A stretch of 64,000 nt of DNA from Nitratireductor aquimarinus (lineage in GTDB: Bacteria > Pseudomonadota > Alphaproteobacteria > Rhizobiales > Rhizobiaceae). The position numbers and the translations under genes were made by a program. Every line of letters starts with the position of its first letter. The stretch's first letter is position 1. This document shows positions 27,252 through 36,188 of the stretch, piece after piece. A model generated the notes under the pieces. The model had not been told where the DNA came from. It was given only the letters and a program-made list of their open reading frames with translations, and did not search any database. The stretch covers positions 124,001-188,000 of the forward strand of contig NZ_JAFKDE010000003.1 in the NCBI RefSeq assembly GCF_017255295.1. The letters run 5' to 3'.

Positions 27252-28283
27252 ATGTTCAAGATCTGCTTCAGCGCGGTTGCGCTGGTTTTTCTGGTTTCCG
27301 CTGCGCAGGCCGATGTCGGGTTTCGCACTGTCGGCATTGGCGGTGAGGGGCCTCGGCCGCTCAATGTTGCGCTGTGGTATCCGGCTGAGGGCGGTGCGCC
27401 CGGGGTGGTGGTGGGGGAAACGCCGGCCTTCGTCGGCGCGCGCGTTGTGCGTGATGCGCAGCCTTCGGCGGGCGCCCATCCGCTGGTCGTTCTTTCGCAT
27501 GGCTATGGCGGCACCTGGCGCAATCTCAGCTGGCTTGCGGTCGCGCTTGCCGATGAGGGCTATGCCGTCGCCGCGCCGGATCATCCGGGCACCACGCATT
27601 TCAACCGCGATCGACGGCAGGCGGCCATGCTCTGGGAGCGGCCGCGCGATCTGAGCCGGGTCATCGATGCAGTGCTGGAGGAGCCGGCCCTTGCCGGTTC
27701 CATCGCACCGGAGCGGATCGCGGCCATCGGCCATTCGCTCGGTGGCTGGACCGTTACGGCGCTGGCGGGTGGCCGGTTCGATCCGGATCTGTTTGCGCGG
27801 GACTGCGCGTCGGGCATTGCTTCGAGAGCGTGTCCCACAAGCGATCTGAACGATATGGGCGATCTGAAGCTCGATGCACCCGGCCTCAGGCAGGACATGC
27901 ACGATCCGCGCATCCGCGCCTTTGTCTCGCTCGATCCCGGTTTTGCGCGCGGCTTCACGCCTGAAAGCCTTGGCGGTGTCGAAGCGCCGGCGCTGCTGAT
28001 CGGGGCCGGCATCGATATCGGGGATCGGCCTGCCGAGCTGGAAAGCGGATGGCTGGCGGAGCATCTTCCCGCAGGCACCACGGAATGGGTGATGCTCCCG
28101 GACGCGATGCATTTCAGCTTTCTGCAGCTGTGCAAGCCGGGGGCGGCAGCCATGATCGAGGCGGAAGATCCGGGTGACGGGATCGTCTGCCGCGATGGCG
28201 CTGGCCGGGGCCGCGCCGCCATTCACGCGGAAGTTCTGGACCGGATCACGGCGTTTCTGGGCCGCTCGCTTTCGCTGCGCTGA
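27252..28283 (+). CDS. Secreted alpha/beta hydrolase, dienelactone/PAF-acetylhydrolase-like
   Basis: 343 residues. Signal peptide of 20 residues (VSAAQA-D). The fold has LSHGYGGTWRN (81-91, oxyanion region), the nucleophile elbow GHSLGG with Ser162, and a later IGAGIDIGDRP and PDAMHFSF giving likely acid and histidine. Similar proteins are annotated as platelet-activating-factor acetylhydrolase-like lipases or esterases; the substrate is unknown. ATG 27252 follows AAGGAGAGACCTGAA. Its 3' end overlaps the convergent regulator gene by 38 bases. Confidence 0.87.
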   Translation: MFKICFSAVALVFLVSAAQADVGFRTVGIGGEGPRPLNVALWYPAEGGAPGVVVGETPAFVGARVVRDAQPSAGAHPLVVLSHGYGGTWRNLSWLAVALADEGYAVAAPDHPGTTHFNRDRRQAAMLWERPRDLSRVIDAVLEEPALAGSIAPERIAAIGHSLGGWTVTALAGGRFDPDLFARDCASGIASRACPTSDLNDMGDLKLDAPGLRQDMHDPRIRAFVSLDPGFARGFTPESLGGVEAPALLIGAGIDIGDRPAELESGWLAEHLPAGTTEWVMLPDAMHFSFLQLCKPGAAAMIEAEDPGDGIVCRDGAGRGRAAIHAEVLDRITAFLGRSLSLR

Positions 28284-29322
28284 GGCCCGTTTCGCCGGTT
28301 TCTTTCGCCTGGCGTCTCCAGTCGCTGGGCGAAAGGCCGGTCACACGGCGGAACGTGTTGTTGAAGTTCGATTTCGTCTGAAAGCCGCAATCGAACATGA
28401 TCGCGGTGACGGGGCGGTCGGTCTCTTCCAGAAGCGCCATCGCCTCGCGGATGCGCCACTGGTTGATCTCCTGCGAAACATTCCGGCCGAGCCTGCGGTT
28501 GATTGCCTGCGAAATCTGCCGCCCCGGAATGCCGACGCGCCGCGCCAGCCGCTCCAGTGTGAGATCTGGATCGCGATAGAGCTGGCGCTCGCTCAACACC
28601 CGATGGGTTGCGGCCAGCACATGCGCATCGTCGGCGGTGGGCTGATCCCGTTCTTCCACGCGCGCGGTGGCTTCTGCTGCCGGGGGCTCTTCGGTCTCGG
28701 GCAGGCTGCGCGCGACGGCGAGTGCTGCCCATGCGATCAGGGGCAGCACGGCCATGTTGCCGACGCTGACGATGGTTGCGGCATGCGCACCGCCGGCAAG
28801 GCCGAAGTCGAAGGCGATGGCCAGATCGATCATGCCTGAAAAGACAAGCAGGGCGCCGACAAACATTGCCGCGCGGCCGGGGTCGACGGCCGCACCGAGC
28901 CGGGCGCCTGCAAAATTTTCTTCGCCCTGCAGTCCGCGCCACATCAGAGCGCTGCCATAGCCAAAGAACAGGAAAGCCAGCAGGGCGTCGATGGGCGTCT
29001 GAAAATATGGCCACAGAAGGGAAAGGACGAGGATGACCGCGCCGGGCAGGTAGTGCGGCCAGGCGGGCCGACGCGCGCCGCCCTCAAGGCCCGCAAAGCA
29101 AAGCCACGCCGTTGCCGGCAGGAGTGCGGCGAACACGGGCTGGAGGAAGCGGAAAACCGGCGCGTCGAAGCTCCAGCGCAGGCTGACGACGGTCATCAGG
29201 GCGGTGCTGACGGCGAGAAACACGATGATGGGCCGGAACCTGCGCTCTCGCTTCAGGGCGACAAGGCAAAGCACAAAGCCCAGCAGGAGCGCGACGATGG
29301 CGGGCAGGGGGATCAGGATCAT
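28246..29322 (-). CDS. AraC-family transcriptional regulator with N-terminal membrane domain
   Basis: 358 residues. The first 210 are six or seven hydrophobic segments (IVALLLGFVLCLVALK, LPGAVILVLSLLWPY, AAMFVGALLVFSGMIDLA and others), followed by a linker and a C-terminal AraC DNA-binding domain of two helix-turn-helix units: LTLERLARRVGIPGRQISQ and VTAIMFDCGFQTKSNFNNTF then GLSPSDWRR. Membrane-bound AraC proteins probably sense a membrane or extracellular signal. The convergent hydrolase is a candidate target but this is only proximity. Confidence 0.9.
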   Translation of the reverse strand: MILIPLPAIVALLLGFVLCLVALKRERRFRPIIVFLAVSTALMTVVSLRWSFDAPVFRFLQPVFAALLPATAWLCFAGLEGGARRPAWPHYLPGAVILVLSLLWPYFQTPIDALLAFLFFGYGSALMWRGLQGEENFAGARLGAAVDPGRAAMFVGALLVFSGMIDLAIAFDFGLAGGAHAATIVSVGNMAVLPLIAWAALAVARSLPETEEPPAAEATARVEERDQPTADDAHVLAATHRVLSERQLYRDPDLTLERLARRVGIPGRQISQAINRRLGRNVSQEINQWRIREAMALLEETDRPVTAIMFDCGFQTKSNFNNTFRRVTGLSPSDWRRQAKETGETGLSAAKASGPETP

Positions 29323-29386
29323 GCGCTATCTATATGGCGCCGGGTGCGCGGATAAAGGGCGGATCGGCAGTGCGGCGTTGCTTGTT

Positions 29387-30804
29387 TCAGAAACCCGAGC
29401 AGATCTGAACCGAGTGCGGCAGCGGTTTCGGGTCGGTTGTACACGTCCAACGGGAATGGGCGGGGTCGGGCGGTATGATCTGCAGTGTGGGGCTGGAAGC
29501 CGCGCCGATGCGGCATTCGGGGTGCTCGCGGGTCATGTGACGGGCAAAGCCGCGCAGGAGCCCCTGCATCTCAGACATGTGCTGCGCCGGGAAATCGAGC
29601 GGGTGGGTGAAATCGTCGGTCTTGCGCTGGTAGCCGAGCGCCATGAACCCGGTGTCGCAGAGGTCCGCCGGAAGGTCGCTAGAGCGGAAGGCGACAAACA
29701 TCGCCTTCTCGATTGTCCCGTTGAACGGCTTCTCGCAATGCTGGAACAGGCGCACGCGACACCCGTCCGTTTCCGCCTGATCGGCCCGGAAGGCGCTTTC
29801 GGCTGGCCGGTGCTGCCTTTTGGCTCGGCTGCGGCGACCCCGCTGCCGTCGAAGCGGGGCGGGTGGCCGCGATCATGGAGCGCGCCCGGGTTCACCTGAT
29901 CGCTTTCAAAGCGCGGAGCCCTCTCGCGGGCATTGATGATCATGCGGCGCGCCTGATCGCGCGCGACCTCATAGGGGGCGTGATTGCCGCCGGTTCGAAA
30001 GCGGTCCGGAATGTCCAGAAGTTTGCGGTAACGGCGTTCGTAGGAGGCGACGAAATCGAGCCTGTCGCGCACCGACTTGATGAAGACGGTTTCGAGCGCC
30101 TCCGGCGTGGTCTCGTTGTAGCCGTAGCTCACGCGCACGCCGTCCTCCAGATGGCGGATGGCCGCGCCATAGGCCTTCAGATGGTAGTCCGGGTTCTCCC
30201 GTTCGTACCACTGGTGGAGGCGGAGCAGGGTGACATGGGCTTCAACAATGGAACCTGCGGCGAGTGTCAGGCCACGGCGCACCTCTTCGCGCGCGCGGCC
30301 GGCGCTCAGATAGCGCGGGTCCTCGAGCGTGGAGCCCGGCCCGCGAAACAGCGTTCCCCAGTCGGGACTGCCTGGCACGTTGAACGACCAGTCGCCGGCG
30401 GGACCGGGGCGGCCGACATCGACGATCAGGTGGAAATCGCCTTCATCGCCGCGAAAATCGAGCCGTAGCCGCACGCCGTAAAGCTTGATCAGATCCATGG
30501 CGCTGCGCGGCAGGCTGGCGAGGCTGTGCGTTTCGTAGCGCGACGCGCCCAGCGCCGTTGAGGTGGGCAGGGTGACCGTGCCGCCCTGAAGCGCGTATCG
30601 AAAACGCGCCGAGACCACCGGTTCGCCCAGAAGCAGGCCGATCTTTGTTTCCGCCTCCCAGTCGAAGCGCAGCTCCGCGCCATCGCCGCTGCTGCCTTCG
30701 CCGGCAACGCGCTCGCCATCGGCTGAGAACGTCAAAACCTGCTGCGCCCGCGCGGGAGAAAGCGCCAGAAACAGGAGCATCAGAAAGAGAAGAGGTCTAG
30801 TCAT
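29387..30804 (-). pseudogene. Uncharacterised secreted protein gene, disrupted by a frameshift
   Basis: Signal peptide of 20 residues (LLFLMLLFLALSPARA-Q), then a beta-rich N-terminal part and a helical middle (LLRLHQWYERENPDYHLK, RDRLDFVASYERRYRKLL). The first frame continues to 29533, but after about residue 330 its translation becomes Arg/Ser-rich nonsense. From about 29,800 to 29387 another frame reads as real protein (ADQAETDGCRVRLFQHCEK, SDLPADLCDTGFMALGYQ). A one-base deletion between about 29,795 and 29,830 explains this; the repaired product would be about 472 residues. I do not recognise the family. It overlaps the upstream membrane-protein gene by eight bases, so the two form an operon. 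Confidence 0.6.
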
Positions 30805-31558
30805 TCAGCCAGCTCGCAAATTCCTGGGCCTGCCTTGCGGACGGCGTGGGTGTGACGCCGTTTGAGTGACGCGCCGGGTCTTCGAGAACCACGCCATAGG
30901 CGCTGGGGTTGAACAGATGCGCCGGGCTGAGATCGACATGGATCCCGTTGTCCTCCAGCGTCTCGGAGATGAGGGCTGCGGGCAGCAGAAAGATGACGGC
31001 AAGAAGCCCTGCCGCAATTGTTCCCGCTGTGGCGAGCCGGTTGGGCGACGGGTGAAGACGTGCGGCGATGCCGGTGGAGAACCAGACGCCGGCAAGAAAG
31101 GCGGCGAGGATCAGCCCCCAGCGCGCCGCGATGGCATCTTCGAAAAAGTCCGGGAATGCCAGTTCGCAAAGGAGGAAGGCGGCAAAGGCTGCAAGAGCAG
31201 GCAGCAGAAGCGAGACTGCGGCGGCCAGCCAGAGCCCGCCTGCACGTTTTTCAGGAGGTTGCGTCTCTGGCGTGGGTTCCGGCGCTCTTGTCTGCTCCCT
31301 TGGCGCCTGCGCGGTTTCGGGCAGGGGCTCGAGTGTGAGGAAGGGCATAGGCCTGTCGAGCGTGGTCCCGGATGGAAAAATGGGTGGGCACACGCGCCCG
31401 CGCTGTGGCGCCTTGATGAGAATGTCCCGGCCATCCTTCATGGTGAAGACGTAAAGCCCCTCGTCCTTTTCGACGATCTGTCCAGGCGCGACGCGGGCTT
31501 CCCGCGCAGTCAGTGGGTAGAGCGCTTTTGCCGGTGTCTTGACGTGAAGACTATCCAT
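30797..31558 (-). CDS. Uncharacterised membrane protein with lipoyl/biotinyl-like N-terminal segment
   Basis: 253 residues from ATG 31558. Residues 1-75 (REARVAPGQIVEKDEGLYVF, DILIKAPQRGRVCPPIFPSG, PMPFLTLE) follow the beta-hairpin pattern of biotinyl/lipoyl-type domains but the matching is distant. A Pro/Glu-rich linker leads to three or four membrane segments (LWLAAAVSLLLPALAAFAAF, WGLILAAFLAGVWFS, IAAGLLAVIFLLPAAL) and a short C-terminal tail. Function unknown; it is the first gene of a two-gene envelope operon with the disrupted secreted protein. Confidence 0.65.
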   Translation of the reverse strand: MDSLHVKTPAKALYPLTAREARVAPGQIVEKDEGLYVFTMKDGRDILIKAPQRGRVCPPIFPSGTTLDRPMPFLTLEPLPETAQAPREQTRAPEPTPETQPPEKRAGGLWLAAAVSLLLPALAAFAAFLLCELAFPDFFEDAIAARWGLILAAFLAGVWFSTGIAARLHPSPNRLATAGTIAAGLLAVIFLLPAALISETLEDNGIHVDLSPAHLFNPSAYGVVLEDPARHSNGVTPTPSARQAQEFASWLND

Positions 31559-31979
31559 CCGGGGCTTCTTTCTGGTGCATCGTCTTGAGCGGGGAGCCGT
31601 TTGAGGCGGGAGATGGCTTGGGCCGGGAGCTGTTCATTGAAAGCTTGCAGATTCTGCTGCGACGTTCAATCGCAGGCGCGAAATGCGTGCTCTGCAGGGT
31701 GCGTCAATCGGGCTGTGGGAGAAGCCGCACTCTTTGTCGCAGCCGGTGTCCGATCGATTGCCTCGACCCTACATTTCTGGCAGTCGCTCGGGCGAATGGG
31801 AACTGGCGATGGCTGCATTTGCGCATCCGGCATTGGCCCGCGTGCTGCGGCAACGCTTCATTCCCGCAGCCCTGCGTGGCGTCTGCGCGCCATGTCGATC
31901 CGTCTTCGGGCAGCCGCGCCCGAAGAGACAAAGCCCTCCCAGGCACCGACCCGTATGTACCATTCGAAAGGCTCCCCCA
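31559..31979. other. Noncoding stretch before the small membrane protein gene
   Basis: About 420 bases between divergent genes. Overlapping open frames (from 31585, 31601 and 31683) lack ribosome binding sites and family signal. A hairpin with arms TCTTCGGGC (31903-31911) and GCCCGAAGA (31918-31926) lies 54 bases before the next gene and may be a leader structure or the end of an unseen transcript. Confidence 0.45.
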
Positions 31980-32201
31980 ATGGTTCAGAAGCTCATCTAT
32001 TCCATCCCCGTGTTTGGCTGGATGCTTAAAAGCGCATCCCTTGGCGATACGGCGGAGAAGGTCTTTTTCATTTTCAACCTGCTCGCATTCTGGGCGATCG
32101 CCATTTACTTCTTCGGCTATCCGGCGATCATCTTGCCGGCGCTTGGCATTGTCGGCTGCTACATGCTCGTGCTGGCGCTTCTGACCTCCGGCGACGTTTA
32201 G
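31980..32201 (+). CDS. Small integral membrane protein
   Basis: 73 residues from ATG 31980, preceded by GAAAGGCTCCCCCA. Two hydrophobic segments: VFFIFNLLAFWAIAIYFFG and PALGIVGCYMLVLALLTSG. The open frame extends upstream to 31683 but that part does not look like protein. I do not recognise a named family. Next gene on the same strand starts 123 bases later. Confidence 0.6.
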   Translation: MVQKLIYSIPVFGWMLKSASLGDTAEKVFFIFNLLAFWAIAIYFFGYPAIILPALGIVGCYMLVLALLTSGDV

Positions 32202-32324
32202 CCGGACCGGGCCTGTGCGCCCGTTTGCCGCATTCTTTCGCCGCACACTGGCAAGCCTTGCCAATGTGCGGCACGATGCTCCGGTCTGTTCGCCCGTGCG
32301 GTGAATGCATCAAGGAGCTGCGTC

Positions 32325-32816
32325 ATGCTGACCTCGAAGATGGGGCTGATGTCGAAGACGGGCCGGGCCGAAGCGCCGCTGACGCTGCCCGGTGCAGGTT
32401 TCTCCGATACTTATTCCGGCGTTTCAAAAGACACTTTCGATGCAAGTGCCGCGCTGACGCGGGCCTTTGCGCGCCCGCCGCGCTGGATCGGGACGCTCAT
32501 GCGTTGGCGCAATGTGATCGTCCGGCCTTTCGGTCTGAAGACCGGGAAAGACGCCCTGGACCAGGTGGTCGGAACGGAGCAGGCCCCGTTTCCGGTTCTT
32601 GAACGCTCTTCCCGGCGAATCGTATTGGGGACGGACGACCGGCATCTGGACTTCCGGCTGATCGTGGAGACCGATCCGGCCGCCGGGCCGGGCACACGCG
32701 TTTCGTGCACCACACTGGTGCGTCCGCACAATCCGTTCGGATGGCTCTATCTCCTGACGATCATGCCGTTTCACAAGCTGATCGTGGTCAATACGGTGCG
32801 TCGCATCGTGGCCTGA
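32325..32816 (+). CDS. DUF2867 domain protein
   Basis: 163 residues from ATG 32325, chosen because AAGGAGCTGCGTC precedes it (an ATG at 32301 has no such site). Central pattern ARPPRWIGTLMRWRNVIV, then RLIVETDPAAGPGTRVSCTT and C-terminal NPFGWLYLLTIMPFHKLIV are typical of DUF2867, a SRPBCC/START-like fold of unknown ligand. No signal peptide. It ends 212 bases before the first tuf gene. Confidence 0.75.
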   Translation: MLTSKMGLMSKTGRAEAPLTLPGAGFSDTYSGVSKDTFDASAALTRAFARPPRWIGTLMRWRNVIVRPFGLKTGKDALDQVVGTEQAPFPVLERSSRRIVLGTDDRHLDFRLIVETDPAAGPGTRVSCTTLVRPHNPFGWLYLLTIMPFHKLIVVNTVRRIVA

Positions 32817-32933
32817 AATATCCGTTCGTGCTGTGTGGCGTTGCCACCCTGGCGTGTGTCAATCCTCGGTAAGAGGCTCCCTGCATGTGGCATACGGGAC
32901 GCTCTTTCGGGCAAAGGGCGCGGTTCGACGGGG

Positions 32934-32963
32934 GCGAAATGGCAAAGGGGCTTGTAATTTCGC
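32934..32963 (+). other. Leader inverted repeat upstream of the first tuf gene
   Basis: Arms GCGAAAT (32934-32940) and ATTTCGC (32957-32963), 65 bases before the tuf start, in the likely 5' UTR. Possible leader structure; no function shown. Confidence 0.3.
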
Positions 32964-33028
32964 GCCTTTGTCGTTAATCGCCGCGCATCTGAAACCCAAA
33001 CGCATCCAGGGCGCCAAAGGAAGTTGCA

Positions 33029-34204
33029 ATGGCCAAAGGTAAATTTGAGCGTACGAAGCCGCATGCGAACATCGGCACGATTGGTCACGTTGACCACGGC
33101 AAGACGTCTTTGACGGCGGCGATCACGAAGTATTTCGGTGAGTTCCGCGCGTATGACCAGATTGACGGCGCGCCGGAAGAGAAGGCCCGCGGCATCACCA
33201 TTTCGACCGCGCACGTTGAGTACGAGACGGAGAACCGTCACTACGCTCACGTCGATTGCCCCGGCCACGCCGACTACGTGAAGAACATGATCACGGGCGC
33301 TGCACAGATGGACGGCGCGATCCTGGTGGTTTCGGCCGCTGACGGCCCGATGCCGCAGACCCGCGAGCACATCCTGCTTGCGCGTCAGGTTGGCGTTCCG
33401 GCCATCGTCGTGTTCCTCAACAAGGTCGACCAGGTCGACGACGAAGAGCTTCTCGAGCTGGTTGAGCTCGAGGTTCGCGAGCTTCTGTCGTCCTACGACT
33501 TCCCGGGCGACGACATTCCGATCGTCAAGGGCTCGGCTCTTGCTGCTCTCGAAGACTCCAACAAGGAGATCGGCGAGGACGCAATCCGCAAGCTGATGGA
33601 AGAAGTCGACGCTTACATCCCGACGCCCGAGCGTCCGGTTGACCAGCCGTTCCTGATGCCGATCGAAGACGTGTTCTCGATCTCGGGTCGTGGTACGGTT
33701 GTGACGGGTCGCGTCGAGCGCGGCATCATCAAGGTCGGCGAGGAAGTCGAGATCGTTGGCATCCGTCCGACGACGAAGACGACCTGCACGGGCGTTGAAA
33801 TGTTCCGCAAGCTGCTCGACCAGGGTGAAGCAGGCGACAACATCGGCGCGCTGATCCGTGGTGTTGACCGTGAAGGCGTTGAGCGCGGCCAGGTGCTGTG
33901 CAAGCCCGGTTCGGTGAAGCCGCACACGAAGTTCAAGGCAGAAGCCTACATCCTGACGAAGGAAGAGGGTGGCCGTCACACGCCGTTCTTCACCAACTAC
34001 CGTCCGCAGTTCTACTTCCGTACGACGGACGTGACGGGTGTTGTGCATCTTCCGGAAGGCACCGAGATGGTCATGCCTGGCGACAACGTTGCCGTTGACG
34101 TCGAGCTGATCGTTCCGATCGCGATGGAAGAGAAGCTGCGCTTCGCTATCCGCGAAGGCGGCCGCACCGTCGGCGCCGGCATCGTCGCAGCCATCATTGA
34201 GTAA
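33029..34204 (+). CDS. tuf: Elongation factor Tu, first copy
   Basis: 391 residues. GTPase that brings aminoacyl-tRNA to the ribosome. Motifs GHVDHGKT (19-26), DCPGHADY and NKVDQ; switch and C-terminal barrels are standard ([31 protein letters not shown]). Protein identical to the second copy at 52125; I find four base differences between the two genes, all silent. This copy has its own leader and ends at a U-tract terminator, so it is probably transcribed alone. Confidence 0.98.
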   Translation: MAKGKFERTKPHANIGTIGHVDHGKTSLTAAITKYFGEFRAYDQIDGAPEEKARGITISTAHVEYETENRHYAHVDCPGHADYVKNMITGAAQMDGAILVVSAADGPMPQTREHILLARQVGVPAIVVFLNKVDQVDDEELLELVELEVRELLSSYDFPGDDIPIVKGSALAALEDSNKEIGEDAIRKLMEEVDAYIPTPERPVDQPFLMPIEDVFSISGRGTVVTGRVERGIIKVGEEVEIVGIRPTTKTTCTGVEMFRKLLDQGEAGDNIGALIRGVDREGVERGQVLCKPGSVKPHTKFKAEAYILTKEEGGRHTPFFTNYRPQFYFRTTDVTGVVHLPEGTEMVMPGDNVAVDVELIVPIAMEEKLRFAIREGGRTVGAGIVAAIIE

Positions 34205-34232
34205 GCTCTGCCCCGGCAGTGTTGAATGCGGA

Positions 34233-34261
34233 AAGGGCGGCTCAGGCCGCCCTTTTCTTTT
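34233..34261 (+). terminator. Terminator after the first tuf gene
   Basis: AAGGGCGGC (34233-34241), TCAG, GCCGCCCTT (34246-34254), followed by TTCTTTT. A classical intrinsic terminator. Confidence 0.92.
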
Positions 34262-34434
34262 GCCCGGAGCCTGTTTTGAAAGGGCCGGGGCAGGGTGGAA
34301 ATCAGCCTTGACGAAACCCTCAGGGAAACAAATGACGTGGATGGTGCAAAACCTGCGCTAAAGTCTCTTTACAGACGCGTCGGAAGCCCTTAGGAAGCGG
34401 CCTGCCTACAGTGTGCAGCAGCGCACGGGAATGC

Positions 34435-34509
<75 letters not shown>

Positions 34510-34510
<1 letters not shown>

Positions 34511-34524
34511 GCGCATTTTGCGCT
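34510..34524 (+). terminator. Short hairpin directly after tRNA-Trp
   Basis: AGCGCA (34510-34515), TTT, TGCGCT (34519-34524). No U-run follows; it may define 3' processing of the tRNA rather than stop transcription. Confidence 0.4.
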
Positions 34525-34535
34525 AGAGCCATTTC

Positions 34536-34588
34536 GTGAGATCCCGTTTGGTGAGATCCCATTTAGCGAGTTCCCATTTAGCGAGTTC
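34536..34588. repeat. Tandem 15-bp repeat, 3.5 copies
   Basis: Units GTGAGATCCCGTTTG (34536-34550), GTGAGATCCCATTTA (34551-34565), GCGAGTTCCCATTTA (34566-34580) and the partial GCGAGTTC (34581-34588). Lies between tRNA-Trp and secE. Confidence 0.8.
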
Positions 34589-34856
34589 GTTGAGTAAGCG
34601 CCTGTCGGAAGCTTCCGTTGGGGCTTGCAAGAATCGAACTTCGGTTCTATGTAGGGCGAACAGACACGCGGTGCGTGGAGCCGGGAACGCGGCTTTACGC
34701 GCCTTTGTCGTATGGGTGGATTACGAAAAGCGATTCGCTTTTTCGGATTTTGCTCTTGCCCGAAGGCCGGGTTTTCCTGGTCTCGGGTGCGTCTCCCGGC
34801 CAGTTCGGGGATAACAAACAGTCTGGGTTACCAGACGATAGAATCAAGAGCGGCAC
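34589..34856. other. Leader region of secE-nusG
   Basis: About 270 bases after the tandem repeat with no gene I can support; overlapping small open frames have no family signal. It presumably contains the secE promoter or leader, but I see no confident -35/-10 pair. Confidence 0.4.
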
Positions 34857-35060
34857 ATGGCGTCGAAAACCACGAATCCTTTCACGTTTCTTCAGCAGGT
34901 TCGGTCCGAAACCGCAAAAGTGACGTGGCCCTCGCGGCGTGAGACCCTGATCTCGACAGTAATGGTCATCGCATTCGCCACGCTGGCGGCGATCTTCTTC
35001 TTTGCTGCCGATCAGCTCATGGCCTGGGGTATCGAGATTATTCTCGGTATCGGCGCCTGA
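34857..35060 (+). CDS. secE: Preprotein translocase subunit SecE
   Basis: 67 residues, the short single-membrane-span form. N-terminal amphipathic part with the conserved KVTWPSRRET, then the span VMVIAFATLAAIFFFAADQ. It clamps SecY in the Sec translocon. ATG 34857 follows AAGAGCGGCAC. nusG starts 29 bases later. Confidence 0.95.
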   Translation: MASKTTNPFTFLQQVRSETAKVTWPSRRETLISTVMVIAFATLAAIFFFAADQLMAWGIEIILGIGA

Positions 35061-35089
35061 TTGCGGACGATAGACGGAGTGCGATTGAA

Positions 35090-35617
35090 ATGACTGCGCG
35101 TTGGTACATCGTCCACGCTTATTCGAATTTCGAAAAGAAGGTCGCAGAGTCGATCGAGGAGCAGGCACGCCAGAAAGGTCTTGATAACAAGATCGAGCAG
35201 GTTGTGGTTCCGACCGAAAAGGTCGTTGAAGTGCGCCGCGGTCGCAAGGTCGATGCCGAGCGCAAGTTCTTTCCGGGCTACGTCCTGGTGAAGGCGCAGC
35301 TCACCGACGCTGTCTTCTCGATGATCAAGAACACCCCGAAGGTGACGGGCTTTCTGGGCGACGCCAAGCCGGTTCCGATTACCGAAGCCGAGGCAGAGCG
35401 CATCCTGACGCAGGTTCAGGAAGGCGTGGAGCGTCCGAAGCCGTCCGTTACCTTCGAGATCGGCGAGCAGGTTCGCGTTTCCGACGGTCCGTTCGCTTCG
35501 TTCAACGGCTTCGTTCAGGAAGTGGACGAGGAGCGTTCGCGCCTCAAGGTCGAGGTGTCGATCTTCGGACGGGCAGTGCCCGTCGATCTGGAATTCGGTC
35601 AGGTCGAAAAGGGCTGA
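35090..35617 (+). CDS. nusG: Transcription termination/antitermination factor NusG
   Basis: 175 residues: NGN domain (RWYIVHAYSNFEKKVAESIE, FFPGYVLVKAQLTD) and C-terminal KOW domain (VRVSDGPFASFNGFVQEVDEE). Binds RNA polymerase clamp and links it to Rho or the ribosome. Followed by hairpin GCCCCG/CGGGGC at 35635-35650 before rplK. Confidence 0.97.
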   Translation: MTARWYIVHAYSNFEKKVAESIEEQARQKGLDNKIEQVVVPTEKVVEVRRGRKVDAERKFFPGYVLVKAQLTDAVFSMIKNTPKVTGFLGDAKPVPITEAEAERILTQVQEGVERPKPSVTFEIGEQVRVSDGPFASFNGFVQEVDEERSRLKVEVSIFGRAVPVDLEFGQVEKG

Positions 35618-35755
35618 CCGTGTTGCCCCGTGCGCGGGGCTTCATCGGTGGAAGGGAAATGCGGCTAAGCCGGTCGCTGATTTCCGGACCACCAAACTGC
35701 AGTGCCGGCTCATTCTTTTCAGGGTGGCCGGTGAGAACGACAAGGCAGATGAGAT

Positions 35756-36184
35756 ATGGCTAAGAAAGTTGCAGGCCTGCTCAAGCTTCAGGTTCCCGCG
35801 GGTTCGGCTACGCCGTCGCCCCCGATCGGCCCTGCGCTTGGTCAGCGTGGCATCAACATCATGGAGTTCTGTAAGGCATTCAATGCCCAGACCCAGGAGA
35901 TGGAAAAGGGATCCCCGATCCCGGTCGTGGTGACCTACTACCAGGACAAGTCCTTCACCTTCACGATGAAGACGCCTCCGGTGAGCTACTTCCTCAAGAA
36001 GGCAATCAACCTGAAGTCCGGCTCCAAGGAGCCCGGCAAGGTGGTTGCTGGCAAGATTTCGCGCGACAAGGTTCGCGAGATCGCGGAAGCCAAGCTTAAA
36101 GATCTGAACGCGACGGACGTCGAAGCAGCCATGCGCATGGTCGAAGGTTCGGCACGCTCCATGGGCCTGGAAGTGGAGGGCTGA
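35756..36184 (+). CDS. rplK: 50S ribosomal protein L11
   Basis: 142 residues. N-terminal [20 protein letters not shown], the proline-rich stalk-base motif that contacts factors, and C-terminal rRNA-binding domain ending [11 protein letters not shown]. Binds the GTPase-associated region of 23S rRNA. rplA follows after four bases. Confidence 0.98.
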   Translation: MAKKVAGLLKLQVPAGSATPSPPIGPALGQRGINIMEFCKAFNAQTQEMEKGSPIPVVVTYYQDKSFTFTMKTPPVSYFLKKAINLKSGSKEPGKVVAGKISRDKVREIAEAKLKDLNATDVEAAMRMVEGSARSMGLEVEG

Positions 36185-36188
36185 CGAT

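Noticed and set aside
26716-27654. A 312-codon plus-strand frame spanning the SIR2 upstream region and the hydrolase gene
   Set aside because: It starts inside the SIR2-like gene, overlaps the hydrolase gene out of frame, and its product is Ser/Arg-rich with no recognisable domain.
34536-34588. Tandem 15-bp units considered as a CRISPR array
   Set aside because: Units are directly adjacent with no spacers and no cas genes are in the window.
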